Shown here: one piece after another, positions 1-5,168 of the stretch
Numbering within the stretch: position 1 is the first letter of the stretch
How the letters are laid out: every line of letters starts with the position of its first letter
NCBI GenBank assembly: GCA_937996675.1
Contig: CALKUN010000154.1
Span: 1 to 8,368, forward strand
Reading direction: 5' to 3'
DNA length: 8,368 bases
Origin: an uncultured Candidatus Saccharibacteria bacterium
GTDB lineage: Bacteria; Patescibacteriota; Saccharimonadia; CAILAD01; GCA-016700035
Position numbers and translations under genes: made by a program
Notes under the pieces: model-generated
Seen by the model: only the letters and a program-made list of their open reading frames with translations
What the model was told of the DNA's origin: nothing
Databases searched by the model: none

Positions 1-10
1 CTTCCGATCT
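1..10. other. Probable residual sequencing-adapter sequence
   Basis: The first ten bases, CTTCCGATCT, are identical to the last ten bases of the common Illumina adapter (which ends GCTCTTCCGATCT), and they sit exactly at the first position of the window. A ten-base match at that precise place is unlikely by chance. It suggests the window starts at a contig end and that these bases are not biological. The terminase reading frame stays open through them, but the family-like residues start only after them (PKETR from position 11). Confidence 0.75.
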
Positions 11-370
11 CCGAAGGAGACACGCATGGCCGTTGCCTCGCCGCAGATCCGAAGCGGCCAAATCTACGTTCCGGCGCAAGGGTCGTGTGACGATGTCATT
101 TCGCCGCGGTGCGCAGCGCCCGCCTGGGTAGGTGACTATCTCAACGAGATCATGCACTTCCCTCTATCGACGCATAAAGATCAATCGGATTCGACTTCGC
201 AGATGCTCAATTGGCGCCGCGAAAACAGCGTATTTAGCAACTACAGCGACGAGATGAGCGTGTCGCCAGCCAAGCAAACCCTGTACAAAGCGCTGTCGGG
301 TCCTTTCGGAAGTCGCGGCCCTGGAATAGCGCCGCGACAGCGTGTCGGCGCCGTGGTCAGGCCGCGTTAG
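2..370 (+). CDS. Phage terminase large subunit, C-terminal fragment (5' partial)
   Basis: This is the C-terminal end of a DNA-packaging motor, the part that forms the RNase H-fold nuclease which cuts phage DNA concatemers. The frame is open to the left edge, so the gene begins outside the window. The ATG at 26 follows a chance AAGGAG but is best read as an internal methionine, because family-like residues (PKETRM, then ASPQIRSGQIYVP) run straight through it. The key stretch is WVGDYLNEIMHFP followed by HKDQSDSTSQMLNW. This matches the terminal terminase pattern of a FP..(K/R)HDDQ.D..SQ.LNW segment that supplies a nuclease acidic residue; here the first D of HDDQ is K. The last 40 or so residues are a low-similarity tail ending in VVRPR. 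The stop overlaps the end of the convergent capsid gene by 14 bp. Terminase and capsid genes are usually co-directional, so this arrangement is odd. Confidence 0.85.
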   Translation, partial: FRSPKETRMAVASPQIRSGQIYVPAQGSCDDVISPRCAAPAWVGDYLNEIMHFPLSTHKDQSDSTSQMLNWRRENSVFSNYSDEMSVSPAKQTLYKALSGPFGSRGPGIAPRQRVGAVVRPR

Positions 371-1775
371 TCTTTCGAGACGCAGCTTTCTTGGCTGCGG
401 TCTTGACAGCGGGCGTAGCTGCTGATGTGGGCGCAGTCGACGGTGCTGGTGCTGGAACCGATGCAGACGAGGCCGCAGCCACGGCCTGCGCTTTCTCCTT
501 CAGCACGGTATGCTCGCTGCTGTTCGACAGCTGCGAGGCTTCGTCGACGTGTTTGAGGATGTCGGCCGGCTGGTACCCCAGATTCTTGGCCAATACCTCA
601 GCGAGATCCGTCATCTGCTGTGACATCTGAGCCGGCGTCTTCGTCTGAACGAAGCGGATCTTAGAGGTAGACTTCTGCGGTGCTACAACTGGCACCGTAG
701 GCGGCTTGGCGGTGGGTTCAGCCGGTGCTGCCTCGACAGGCTTCTCCGCTGTGGAATCGCCCTCTGCTTCAAAGCGTGACATGAAGAGACCGTTGCCGTA
801 GGCAAAGCCAGCATAACGCTCCGAGCCGAAAGCAAAGCGATTACGGTAGAATACCTCAGGATCCGACGGGCTCAGGTTGGTGAGATACTCGAAGCCGTCC
901 TCGACGGCAACGAGGAGGCCACAAGGACCACCGTGGGCAGCACTCATGCAGGAGGCCAGATACCAAGTGGTCTGATCTACGGCCTTGCCACCTGAGAGCA
1001 GTTCCGGCATGCAGATGACCTGCTTGATCATGGACAGGGGCTTGTCCTTATTGCGCTTTTTGCGATTCACTGGCGTGACGCCGTAGCCGTTTACGAAGTT
1101 GCGCAGTCCGACGGCCTTGCTCGCTGCTGCAAACAGGGTCGGCGGCACGATCAGGGTGTCTGGTGGCACCTCGCAGTCGCCGTTCTCTGCCGTGCGACGC
1201 GACAGCATGTCGACGAGACCCGCGATCAGGTTCTTGCGGTTGAGTGGCATCTTCTTGAAAAGATTGCCACGCTTGCCGAACTTATCAGTAGCGAAATAGG
1301 GTTTCCCCGTGCCGTCGAAGCCCGTACAACCGTCACGCAGCAGCCCGGCGAGCTTGACGTCGACGATCTTCATGATCCCCCTCGTGAGCTTCTTCGGGAC
1401 CTGTGCCAGCGTGTAAAACAGATCGTTGTAGAAATCTCGACGAGTGATCCAGTATCCGATACCGTAAGGTTTGATCGGGAGACGGATAGAGGATTCGATC
1501 AGCGGGACAAAAGGACGATCTTGAGACGTCAGATCCTCTGCTTGAGGGCAGATCGCGGAGTTGAAAGGGAAGACCATCTCAGCCGGGATCCTTTTCGAGA
1601 GAGGATCGTCCTTTGCGACATCAATCACAATCGGTCGCATCAGAGCGATCTTGTTTGCCACGATATCGCTCCTATTGTCGGTCAACTTCTCGATGGCCTC
1701 GTGGATGCCCTGAATGATGGTGGCGTTGAAGAGAATTGCCTCAGCTTGGGTAAGCTGACCAGAATTTACGATCAT
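357..1775 (-). CDS. Mu gpT-like major capsid protein with long C-terminal extension
   Basis: Likely the major head subunit (HK97-fold type, Mu gpT family), 472 aa. The N-terminus MIVNSGQL resembles the usual gpT opening. Residues 101-118 (IKPYGIGYWITRRDFYND) resemble the family's early strand and 'RRD..ND' segment. Residues 152-165 (GFDGTGKPYFATDK) parallel the conserved 'YDG..FF.TDH' motif. Residues 204-213 (PPDTLIVPPT) match its 'P..LvVPP.L' segment. Residues 270-334 hold TWYL, 'DPEVFY', 'ERYAGFAYGNGLFM', like the family's end, where a capsid-type aromatic and Gly-rich stretch follows. The family-like part ends near residue 336. The remaining 135 residues are extra: a linker, a predicted helical segment (about 380-440), an Ala/Pro-rich run, and a basic tail AAKKAASRK. 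The start is supported by AGGAG nine bases upstream of ATG. A dedicated promoter lies at 1813-1841. No separate scaffold or protease gene is visible nearby. Confidence 0.8.
   Translation of the reverse strand: MIVNSGQLTQAEAILFNATIIQGIHEAIEKLTDNRSDIVANKIALMRPIVIDVAKDDPLSKRIPAEMVFPFNSAICPQAEDLTSQDRPFVPLIESSIRLPIKPYGIGYWITRRDFYNDLFYTLAQVPKKLTRGIMKIVDVKLAGLLRDGCTGFDGTGKPYFATDKFGKRGNLFKKMPLNRKNLIAGLVDMLSRRTAENGDCEVPPDTLIVPPTLFAAASKAVGLRNFVNGYGVTPVNRKKRNKDKPLSMIKQVICMPELLSGGKAVDQTTWYLASCMSAAHGGPCGLLVAVEDGFEYLTNLSPSDPEVFYRNRFAFGSERYAGFAYGNGLFMSRFEAEGDSTAEKPVEAAPAEPTAKPPTVPVVAPQKSTSKIRFVQTKTPAQMSQQMTDLAEVLAKNLGYQPADILKHVDEASQLSNSSEHTVLKEKAQAVAAASSASVPAPAPSTAPTSAATPAVKTAAKKAASRKTNAA
1741..1758 (-). 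other. Hairpin in the first codons of the capsid gene
   Basis: The arms TCAGCTT and AAGCTGA (1741-1747 and 1752-1758) form a perfect 7-bp stem with a four-base loop. It begins at nucleotide 18 of the capsid coding sequence. Its position is close to that of hairpins in the genes starting at 4722 and 2101. A role in slowing or tuning initiation is possible but is inference. Confidence 0.4.
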
Positions 1776-1812
1776 GTGTAGGTGCTCCTGCTTCGATTTA
1801 GCTCAGTCGACG

Positions 1813-1841
1813 ACGCTACCACGACGAGACGACGATGTCAA
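1813..1841 (-). promoter_or_regulatory. Sigma70-type promoter with extended -10, for the capsid gene
   Basis: On the minus strand TTGACA (1841-1836, perfect -35) is followed by a 17-bp spacer and TAGCGT (1818-1813). The spacer ends in TGG, giving a TGn extended -10. The predicted start is near 1806, leaving a leader of about 30 nt that contains AGGAG before the capsid ATG. The block 1808-1841 is a 34-nt near copy (4 mismatches) of 3788-3821. The shared block extends past the -10 with GTCGTCG, so this seems to be a duplicated or phage-specific promoter class rather than a chance match. Confidence 0.7.
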
Positions 1842-1894
1842 GGCTGCATCCTCACCACCTCGCAGAGCTTTGGCGGCGAGAAGTCTAACTTTGA

Positions 1895-2101
1895 CTACCG
1901 TCTGGACGTGTACGCAGGCATCGCGTCTGCGAGGCAAAGTGCGATCTGTGGTAGGCATCCGTACATAATGCCGCTGTTCAGCTCGTACACGACGCGGACG
2001 TCGTCCTTGGGCGTGTCGTCGTTGTCGGGCAGCACGACGTACTGGAGATCGGATTTGGACTTGAGGCGCACGACGGCGCCCGGTGAAAACATCTTGGTCA
2101 T
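1895..2101 (-). CDS. Small SH3-like protein, 68 aa
   Basis: A 68-residue protein with a good start: AGGAG lies five bases before ATG. Residues 5-15 (FSPGAVVRLKS) resemble the opening of small SH3-like barrel proteins of the YodC/DUF2158 type, which read 'F..GDvV.LkSGg'. The rest alternates short hydrophobic strands (QYVVLPD, VRVVYELNSG) with charged turns and ends in a basic TSRR. That suggests a small beta-barrel that could bind nucleic acid or a partner protein; the family link is tentative because the GGP.MTV part is not seen. It is the last gene of the unit starting at the 3821 promoter, 56 bp after the preceding gene. A 5-bp hairpin (2065-2080) begins about 22 nt into the coding sequence. 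Confidence 0.65.
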   Translation of the reverse strand: MTKMFSPGAVVRLKSKSDLQYVVLPDNDDTPKDDVRVVYELNSGIMYGCLPQIALCLADAMPAYTSRR

Positions 2102-2157
2102 GTGGACTCCTATTTGTAGATAAACAGTGCGGAGGCTTTGTCGGCGAGGCGCCCCGC

Positions 2158-3384
2158 TCAGAAAGGGATGGGCGCGTCTTTAATCGGTTTTGGCTTTGTC
2201 CAATCTGCTAAGAGCTGCTGAATGTGCTGATTGTCGATATCCTCTGCTTCTACGCGAGTAACAACGCTTATATACACAATTTTGCCGTTTTCTGAGAGAT
2301 GCGGGTTGTATTTCCGAGTCAGTCCTGAATAGATCGGGTCCGGTTGCGCCAGAAGACGCAAAGCGTGTGTTACGAGATCTTTCCAGTCAGTCGTTGGATG
2401 CACTGTGGGTATGTTTAACCCCATGTATCTCAGTGCCAAGAGCTCATCCGCGTAGTTCTCTTCTGTTATGCGAATGGTAAAGAATACGGTCTTATCGAGA
2501 TCCGTGGGGATATCGCCTGTATCGTGTTGAAGTCGAAGGGTAACTTCAAACATCCATTTGGATAAGCGTATCAAATCCAGTGTGTGCGAAACACACACCC
2601 ACTTGGAAAGATGTCTCTGCTTCCGCGCGGACAAATCTTTCACAAACGTCCTGCTCAGTGACGTCTTGCTCAGTGACGCATCCGACTGGTGTAGAGTTGA
2701 AGCTGCGACGAGTTTGGTAATTTCCAAGTAGATAGTATTTACTTCCGAGCGGTTGAGAGGGTTCCTTTTGTTGAAGACGTACTTGGTCGAGATCTTCTCT
2801 AAGGCCATGCGGAGCCATGCCTCGCCCAGGTTCTTGTTGGCCAAGAACATGGCTGCTTCGTCGGTCATCTGATAGGCAGCGAGTTCACCGTCAGCGCCTT
2901 TACCTAATTTTGTAACAGCGTTGGCACGATTTTTGAAAAACTCATATCCTTTGTTGAGAGACAAAGAAGACAACCACGTATCAATTGAGCCACCAGGCCA
3001 GCTCAATTTCTCGGTCTGCCGGCGCTGCTCCTCGGCGAGCAGCGCTACGCTTGCTTTAAGAGGTCCAATTGGACCACTTGCAAGCTGCCGGCGAAGTTCA
3101 TTCTCCAGTTGAATCAGGGTAACATCCTTGTGAATTTCTGAGTCGGACATAGCTGTGTGTCTCCTGTGTTGTGCGTGAATCAGCGTGAAAAGACCCGAAA
3201 CGGATCGAAAGGCTGTCCAAAGAGGGACTGTGCTCTGTGGTGTGTTGCACAGCTGAATGCTTTTGGTGCCTGACCAACGAAATAGATACGTACCAATCTC
3301 TTGCCAAAGAGATGTCAGATCTCCGCCCTTCTCGATATGTTGTTGAATTCTTTGAATCAGAGCAGGATCGTGTTTAGACTTCAT
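2158..3384 (-). CDS. Hypothetical phage protein, 408 aa, possible internal second start
   Basis: I do not recognise this protein. Its ATG overlaps the stop of the upstream gene as ATGA, so translation is probably coupled, and GAGGA lies five bases before it. Residues 18-30 (IEKGGDLTSLWQE) resemble a motif that occurs twice in the product of 5169-5810. Residues 79-130 form a charged helical region (ELRRQL, LLAEEQRRQTEKL). The middle is Lys/Arg-rich (NKRNPLNR, SARKQRHLSKW) and the C-terminal third is mixed alpha/beta, ending KPIKDAPIPF. No membrane segment or signal peptide is seen. A second in-frame ATG at 3150 (MSDSEIHKD, residue 79) has its own AGGAG ten bases upstream, so a 330-aa product could be made as well or instead. 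Residues SLSKT-SLSRT come from a 15-bp tandem duplication at 2650-2679. Confidence 0.75.
   Translation of the reverse strand: MKSKHDPALIQRIQQHIEKGGDLTSLWQEIGTYLFRWSGTKSIQLCNTPQSTVPLWTAFRSVSGLFTLIHAQHRRHTAMSDSEIHKDVTLIQLENELRRQLASGPIGPLKASVALLAEEQRRQTEKLSWPGGSIDTWLSSLSLNKGYEFFKNRANAVTKLGKGADGELAAYQMTDEAAMFLANKNLGEAWLRMALEKISTKYVFNKRNPLNRSEVNTIYLEITKLVAASTLHQSDASLSKTSLSRTFVKDLSARKQRHLSKWVCVSHTLDLIRLSKWMFEVTLRLQHDTGDIPTDLDKTVFFTIRITEENYADELLALRYMGLNIPTVHPTTDWKDLVTHALRLLAQPDPIYSGLTRKYNPHLSENGKIVYISVVTRVEAEDIDNQHIQQLLADWTKPKPIKDAPIPF
2650..2679. repeat. 15-bp tandem duplication inside the 408-aa gene
   Basis: Two adjacent 15-base units (2650-2664 and 2665-2679) share the 12-base core TGCTCAGTGACG and differ at two positions. 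They keep the frame and encode SLSKT followed by SLSRT. This looks like a recent slippage duplication within a Ser/Thr-rich loop. Confidence 0.7.
3148..3165 (-). promoter_or_regulatory. Internal ribosome binding site and ATG inside the 408-aa gene
   Basis: AGGAG (3165-3161) precedes an in-frame ATG (3150-3148) by ten bases. It would start a 330-residue form, MSDSEIHKD and onward. Whether it is used cannot be told from sequence; the 78 residues before it are also plausible coding sequence. Confidence 0.4.
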
Positions 3385-3779
3385 CGTTGTCCTCGTAAGG
3401 ACAGTCCCGCCACCGCAAAGCTATCGCGAAGCAAGCACCCAAGTCTAAACGCCTCTTTCAAAGGATCCTCAGCAGACCACCTATCTAAGCCTATATGTAA
3501 GACAATATCTTCTGTTGTGGTCGGACAAATATGCACAGCGACATCGTCCAGTAATCGAGGTGCATGTTCCCGAAGACATGCCAAGAAAATGGTGGTGACA
3601 CGATGAAATGCTGCTTCTGTGAAGACAACTACGTGAGCTACATACTGAGAATCGGGCCAAAGTTTAGGTCCGCCATATCCGATGGATATGCTTGAATCAT
3701 TCTCGATCTCAGATAGGGACTCACACAGTTTCGGCGTATGAAGAGGCTCATCCCAAGCATTGCGACTGTGTCCAGGCAT
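3381..3779 (-). CDS. Hypothetical protein, 132 aa, with nearly leaderless start
   Basis: I do not recognise this protein. It has 132 residues with alternating hydrophobic strands (AHVVVFTEAAFHRV, DDVAVHICP, EDIVLHIGL) and helices (TTIFLACLREHAP, EAFRLGCLL), suggesting a small alpha/beta fold. It has no membrane segment or signal peptide. The only upstream methionine codon in frame is ATG 3779. The bases before it (GTCGTCGCAATAAAG) hold no SD site, and the promoter at 3793-3821 predicts a transcript starting only about seven bases earlier. Translation may therefore be leaderless. Its stop overlaps the next gene's start as ATGA. It is the first gene of the three-gene unit leading to 1895. Confidence 0.7.
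   Translation of the reverse strand: MPGHSRNAWDEPLHTPKLCESLSEIENDSSISIGYGGPKLWPDSQYVAHVVVFTEAAFHRVTTIFLACLREHAPRLLDDVAVHICPTTTEDIVLHIGLDRWSAEDPLKEAFRLGCLLRDSFAVAGLSLRGQR
3388..3403 (-). promoter_or_regulatory. Hairpin covering the ribosome binding site of the 408-aa gene
   Basis: On the minus strand TGTCCT-TACG-AGGACA makes a perfect 6-bp stem with a UACG tetraloop. The 3' arm contains the AGGA of the SD site four bases before the ATG at 3384. The hairpin lies inside the last codons of the upstream gene, so ribosomes finishing that gene would open it. This fits translational coupling through the ATGA overlap. Confidence 0.55.
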
Positions 3780-3792
3780 CTTTATTGCGACG

Positions 3793-3821
3793 ACACTACC
3801 ACGACGTCAGGACGATGTCAA
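3793..3821 (-). promoter_or_regulatory. Sigma70-type promoter with extended -10, inside the end of a gene
   Basis: On the minus strand TTGACA (3821-3816), a 17-bp spacer and TAGTGT (3798-3793), with TGG just before the -10, form a strong promoter. It is the sister of the promoter at 1813-1841: 34 bases (3788-3821 against 1808-1841) with four mismatches. The -35 lies within the last codons (A-L-T-S-S) of the upstream gene, whose stop falls in the spacer. The predicted start near 3786 leaves almost no leader before ATG 3779. Confidence 0.7.
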
Positions 3822-4013
3822 CGCCTTATTAGCACGCTCCTGCAAGTGCTCCCGCAGCGCCCGCGCATACTTCGCCACCGAGGCCAAGACGACGCCCTCG
3901 TCGACGAGCCCAGCTGCCACGTCGTAGTCGACGTCGTTGCTCTCGACCCACTGCCTGTAGCGAGCCTGCGTCGCAGCGTGGTCGCCGTTGATTTTGATGT
4001 AGTTCTTGGACAC
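3807..4013 (-). CDS. Hypothetical small protein, about 68 aa; start uncertain
   Basis: I do not recognise this protein. In this frame the sequence is natural-looking: KNYIKINGDHAATQ, then RYRQWVESNDVDYDV, then a helix ending REHLQERANKALTSS, with strong G/C preference at third codon positions. The proposed start is GTG at 4013 with GAAGG seven bases upstream. The frame is open further, but that part overlaps the preceding gene. There is a conflict. A better-looking site, AGGAG six bases before ATG 4039 and 17 bases after the upstream stop, opens a different frame (MSSAQKV, then Arg/Ser/Thr-rich). A single-base error or frameshift near 4014-4039 would join that ATG to this frame. The end of the gene contains the -35 of the next promoter. 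Confidence 0.55.
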   Translation of the reverse strand: MSKNYIKINGDHAATQARYRQWVESNDVDYDVAAGLVDEGVVLASVAKYARALREHLQERANKALTSS

Positions 4014-4056
4014 GTATCTACCTTCTGCGCTGAGGACATACGGGACTCCTGTTACT

Positions 4057-4722
4057 TCACCGTCTCGATTCGAGAAGCCTCTCGAAGTCTGCCTTTGGCA
4101 TAGTGTGTGCAGGAATGGCTTCGCCAGGGCTGATGAGGCGCTCACGCACAGCGGCGTCGATTTCGGGCCGTGGTTCGAGCGATGCCAAACCGGCAACGCC
4201 ATCGAATTCTGTGCGAATGACCTGGGTTAGTCCCTTCAGAGTATGCCATTTGCCCACAAGCCAGGTGCCAAGGCTCGTCTCATCGTTGAGAGTGAGCGGC
4301 GAGAAGACGTACCAAGCGTACAAGGATGAAGCGGCCTGAGAGGATACTACTATGTCAATAGGTTTGATTGCGTGTTCACCGACGCACATCAGTAAACCTT
4401 TGAAAACCATGTCACTGGGCTGTTCAACAGCATCGTCCGACGCAGCTGATTGGGCAGGTACATAGGTGTCTTTGTGAGAAGGGTTTGTATGGGCGTATCC
4501 CACTACTGGGCCAGCCCAAGGCTTGATTGGGTTCAAGCGCAGGTCCGCGTCTTCAGGCGGCGCATGTTGCTTGAGATACGCCGAGCGGTTGGGAAGCCTC
4601 GCGGCTTCGTCCATGTAGCCTGTTACCTGTTGAACTGTCGGGGTGCCCTCAGGGCACGCCGACTTCATCGAAGATATTAGCTCTACCACTTCCTCTGGAA
4701 GTGGTGTTGCTTTCCGTTCCAT
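4057..4722 (-). CDS. Hypothetical phage protein, 221 aa
   Basis: I do not recognise this protein. It begins with an acidic helical stretch (LPEEVVELISSM), followed by a helix-rich region, a Pro/Ala-rich linker (residues about 80-105), and a more hydrophobic core (GLLMCVGEHAIKPIDIVV, SSLYAWYVFSPLTL, WLVGKWHTL). The C-terminus is charged, ending ADFERLLESRR. It looks soluble. The ATG at 4722 is chosen because GAAGG lies six bases before it, in a context almost identical to the one before the upstream gene at 5042. A TTG six bases earlier is also possible. The upstream gene stops just two bases before this ATG, so they are co-translated. A 9-bp hairpin (4685-4705) lies in codons 6-13. Confidence 0.75.
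   Translation of the reverse strand: MERKATPLPEEVVELISSMKSACPEGTPTVQQVTGYMDEAARLPNRSAYLKQHAPPEDADLRLNPIKPWAGPVVGYAHTNPSHKDTYVPAQSAASDDAVEQPSDMVFKGLLMCVGEHAIKPIDIVVSSQAASSLYAWYVFSPLTLNDETSLGTWLVGKWHTLKGLTQVIRTEFDGVAGLASLEPRPEIDAAVRERLISPGEAIPAHTMPKADFERLLESRR
4685..4705 (-). other. 9-bp hairpin in the first codons of the 221-aa gene
   Basis: ACCACTTCC and GGAAGTGGT, separated by three bases, form a perfect 9-bp stem starting at nucleotide 18 of the coding sequence. The capsid gene has a hairpin starting at the same offset. The stem is strong enough to matter for early translation, but function is inference. Confidence 0.5.
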
Positions 4723-4745
4723 TCTCAACCTTCTTTCTTTGGCAT
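4720..4745 (-). repeat. Duplicated translation-initiation region, copy A
   Basis: Read on the minus strand, about 25 bases ending in AAGGTTGAGAATG before the 221-aa gene are nearly identical to 5040-5064 before the 105-aa gene. They differ by one base insertion and one substitution. Both carry the SD site at the same distance. In this copy the bases also encode the end of the upstream protein (MPKKEG). Confidence 0.7.
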
Positions 4746-5042
4746 ACCTACATTCAAGGACGAGGTTAAAACAGATATGATTTTAAGTCGATAGCCTCTC
4801 CACAACTGATCTTCCAGCTTGAAAGTACGAGCTTGGCCTTCGAGGGATGCAAGAATTTGTGTGTCATCTTCTACAAGAAGTGTAAAAGTCGCTTCAAAAA
4901 GCGGACTCTTAAGAGTCCCAAGAAAAAGAGACTCCCACACCACGGGGATCGCCAGCTCAACTGCCCACATCTGACGTATGCGTAAATCAAATGGGTGGTC
5001 TTTCAACTGTGCTCGATGCCACCGAATGCTATGCTCAGACAT
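4725..5042 (-). CDS. Hypothetical small phage protein, 105 aa
   Basis: I do not recognise this protein. It has 105 residues: a basic/aromatic start (IRWHRAQLKDHPF), a hydrophobic middle (MWAVELAIPVVWESLFLG), strand-like segments (EATFTLLVEDDTQILASL) and a basic end (LKIISVLTSSLNVGMPKKEG). The hydrophobic middle is too short and too charged to call a membrane segment. The ATG at 5042 is chosen because AAGGAAGG lies six bases upstream; a GTG at 5066 is in frame but has no SD site. It is the first gene of a three-gene unit, two bases from the next start. It contains a perfect 16-bp palindrome at 4903-4918. Confidence 0.7.
   Translation of the reverse strand: MSEHSIRWHRAQLKDHPFDLRIRQMWAVELAIPVVWESLFLGTLKSPLFEATFTLLVEDDTQILASLEGQARTFKLEDQLWRGYRLKIISVLTSSLNVGMPKKEG
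4903..4918. repeat. Perfect 16-bp palindrome GGACTCTTAAGAGTCC
   Basis: The sequence GGACTCTTAAGAGTCC is identical to its reverse complement. It lies within the 105-aa gene and encodes TLKS in the centre. A dimeric DNA-binding protein could use such a site, but a chance origin inside a coding region cannot be excluded. Confidence 0.6.
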
Positions 5043-5064
5043 TCTCAACCTTCCTTTCTTTGCC
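5040..5064 (-). repeat. Duplicated translation-initiation region, copy B
   Basis: Counterpart of 4720-4745. On the minus strand it reads GGCAAAGAAAGGAAGG and then TTGAGAATG. It supplies the SD site of the 105-aa gene. The near identity supports the chosen starts of both genes. Confidence 0.7.
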
Positions 5065-5081
5065 ACCTAGAACACGCTAGG
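5061..5081. repeat. Direct repeat GCCACCTAG...CTAGG, first copy
   Basis: TGCCACCTAG plus 11 bases ending CTAGG recurs at 5131-5151 with about five mismatches over 21 bases, exactly 70 bp apart. The pair flanks the terminator-like hairpin and the weak promoter between the 5169 and 5042 genes. It may be a binding site pair or the trace of a duplication. Confidence 0.4.
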
Positions 5082-5110
5082 ACGCTGCCAAAACGTCGCG
5101 ACGACCTCGA
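5082..5110 (-). promoter_or_regulatory. Weak promoter-like site, diverged copy of the repeated promoter
   Basis: On the minus strand TCGAGG, a 17-bp spacer that begins TCGTCG and ends TGG, then CAGCGT. It keeps the spacing, the TCGTCG after the -35, the TGn and the AGCGTC of the two strong promoters, but both hexamers are degraded. The predicted start near 5075 would give the 105-aa gene a leader of about 33 nt, much like the capsid gene. Confidence 0.3.
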
Positions 5111-5123
5111 CATCGTCCGCGAC
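5090..5123 (-). terminator. Rho-independent-like terminator after the 213-aa gene
   Basis: Minus-strand arms GTCGCG(G)ACGA and TCGTCGCGAC form a 10-bp GC-rich stem with one bulged base and an 8-base loop. GTTTTGG follows at 5094-5088. It lies about 45 bases after the stop of the 5169-5810 gene and before the next gene. The T run is short, so termination may be partial. Confidence 0.5.
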
Positions 5124-5130
5124 CAGAAAA

Positions 5131-5151
5131 CGCCACCTAGCGCAACCTAGG
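5131..5151. repeat. Direct repeat GCCACCTAG...CTAGG, second copy
   Basis: Second copy of the 5061-5081 repeat, starting CGCCACCTAG and ending CTAGG, 70 bp from the first and just after the stop of the 213-aa gene. Confidence 0.4.
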
Positions 5152-5168
5152 GGCCTTAGCGTTGAAGT

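Noticed and set aside
312..338. 8-bp GC hairpin near the terminase and capsid gene ends as a bidirectional terminator
   Set aside because: The stem GTCGCGGC/GCCGCGAC is perfect, but the loop is 11 bases and neither strand has a following T run; it lies within terminase coding sequence.
2546..2818. 90-residue minus-strand frame with a DVTEQ repeat
   Set aside because: The repeat comes from the 15-bp tandem duplication read out of frame inside the 408-aa gene.
3818..4039. 73-residue frame starting at ATG 4039 with a good SD site
   Set aside because: Its sequence is extremely Arg/Ser/Thr/Trp-rich and looks like an out-of-frame reading of the 68-aa gene; kept only as a frame conflict.
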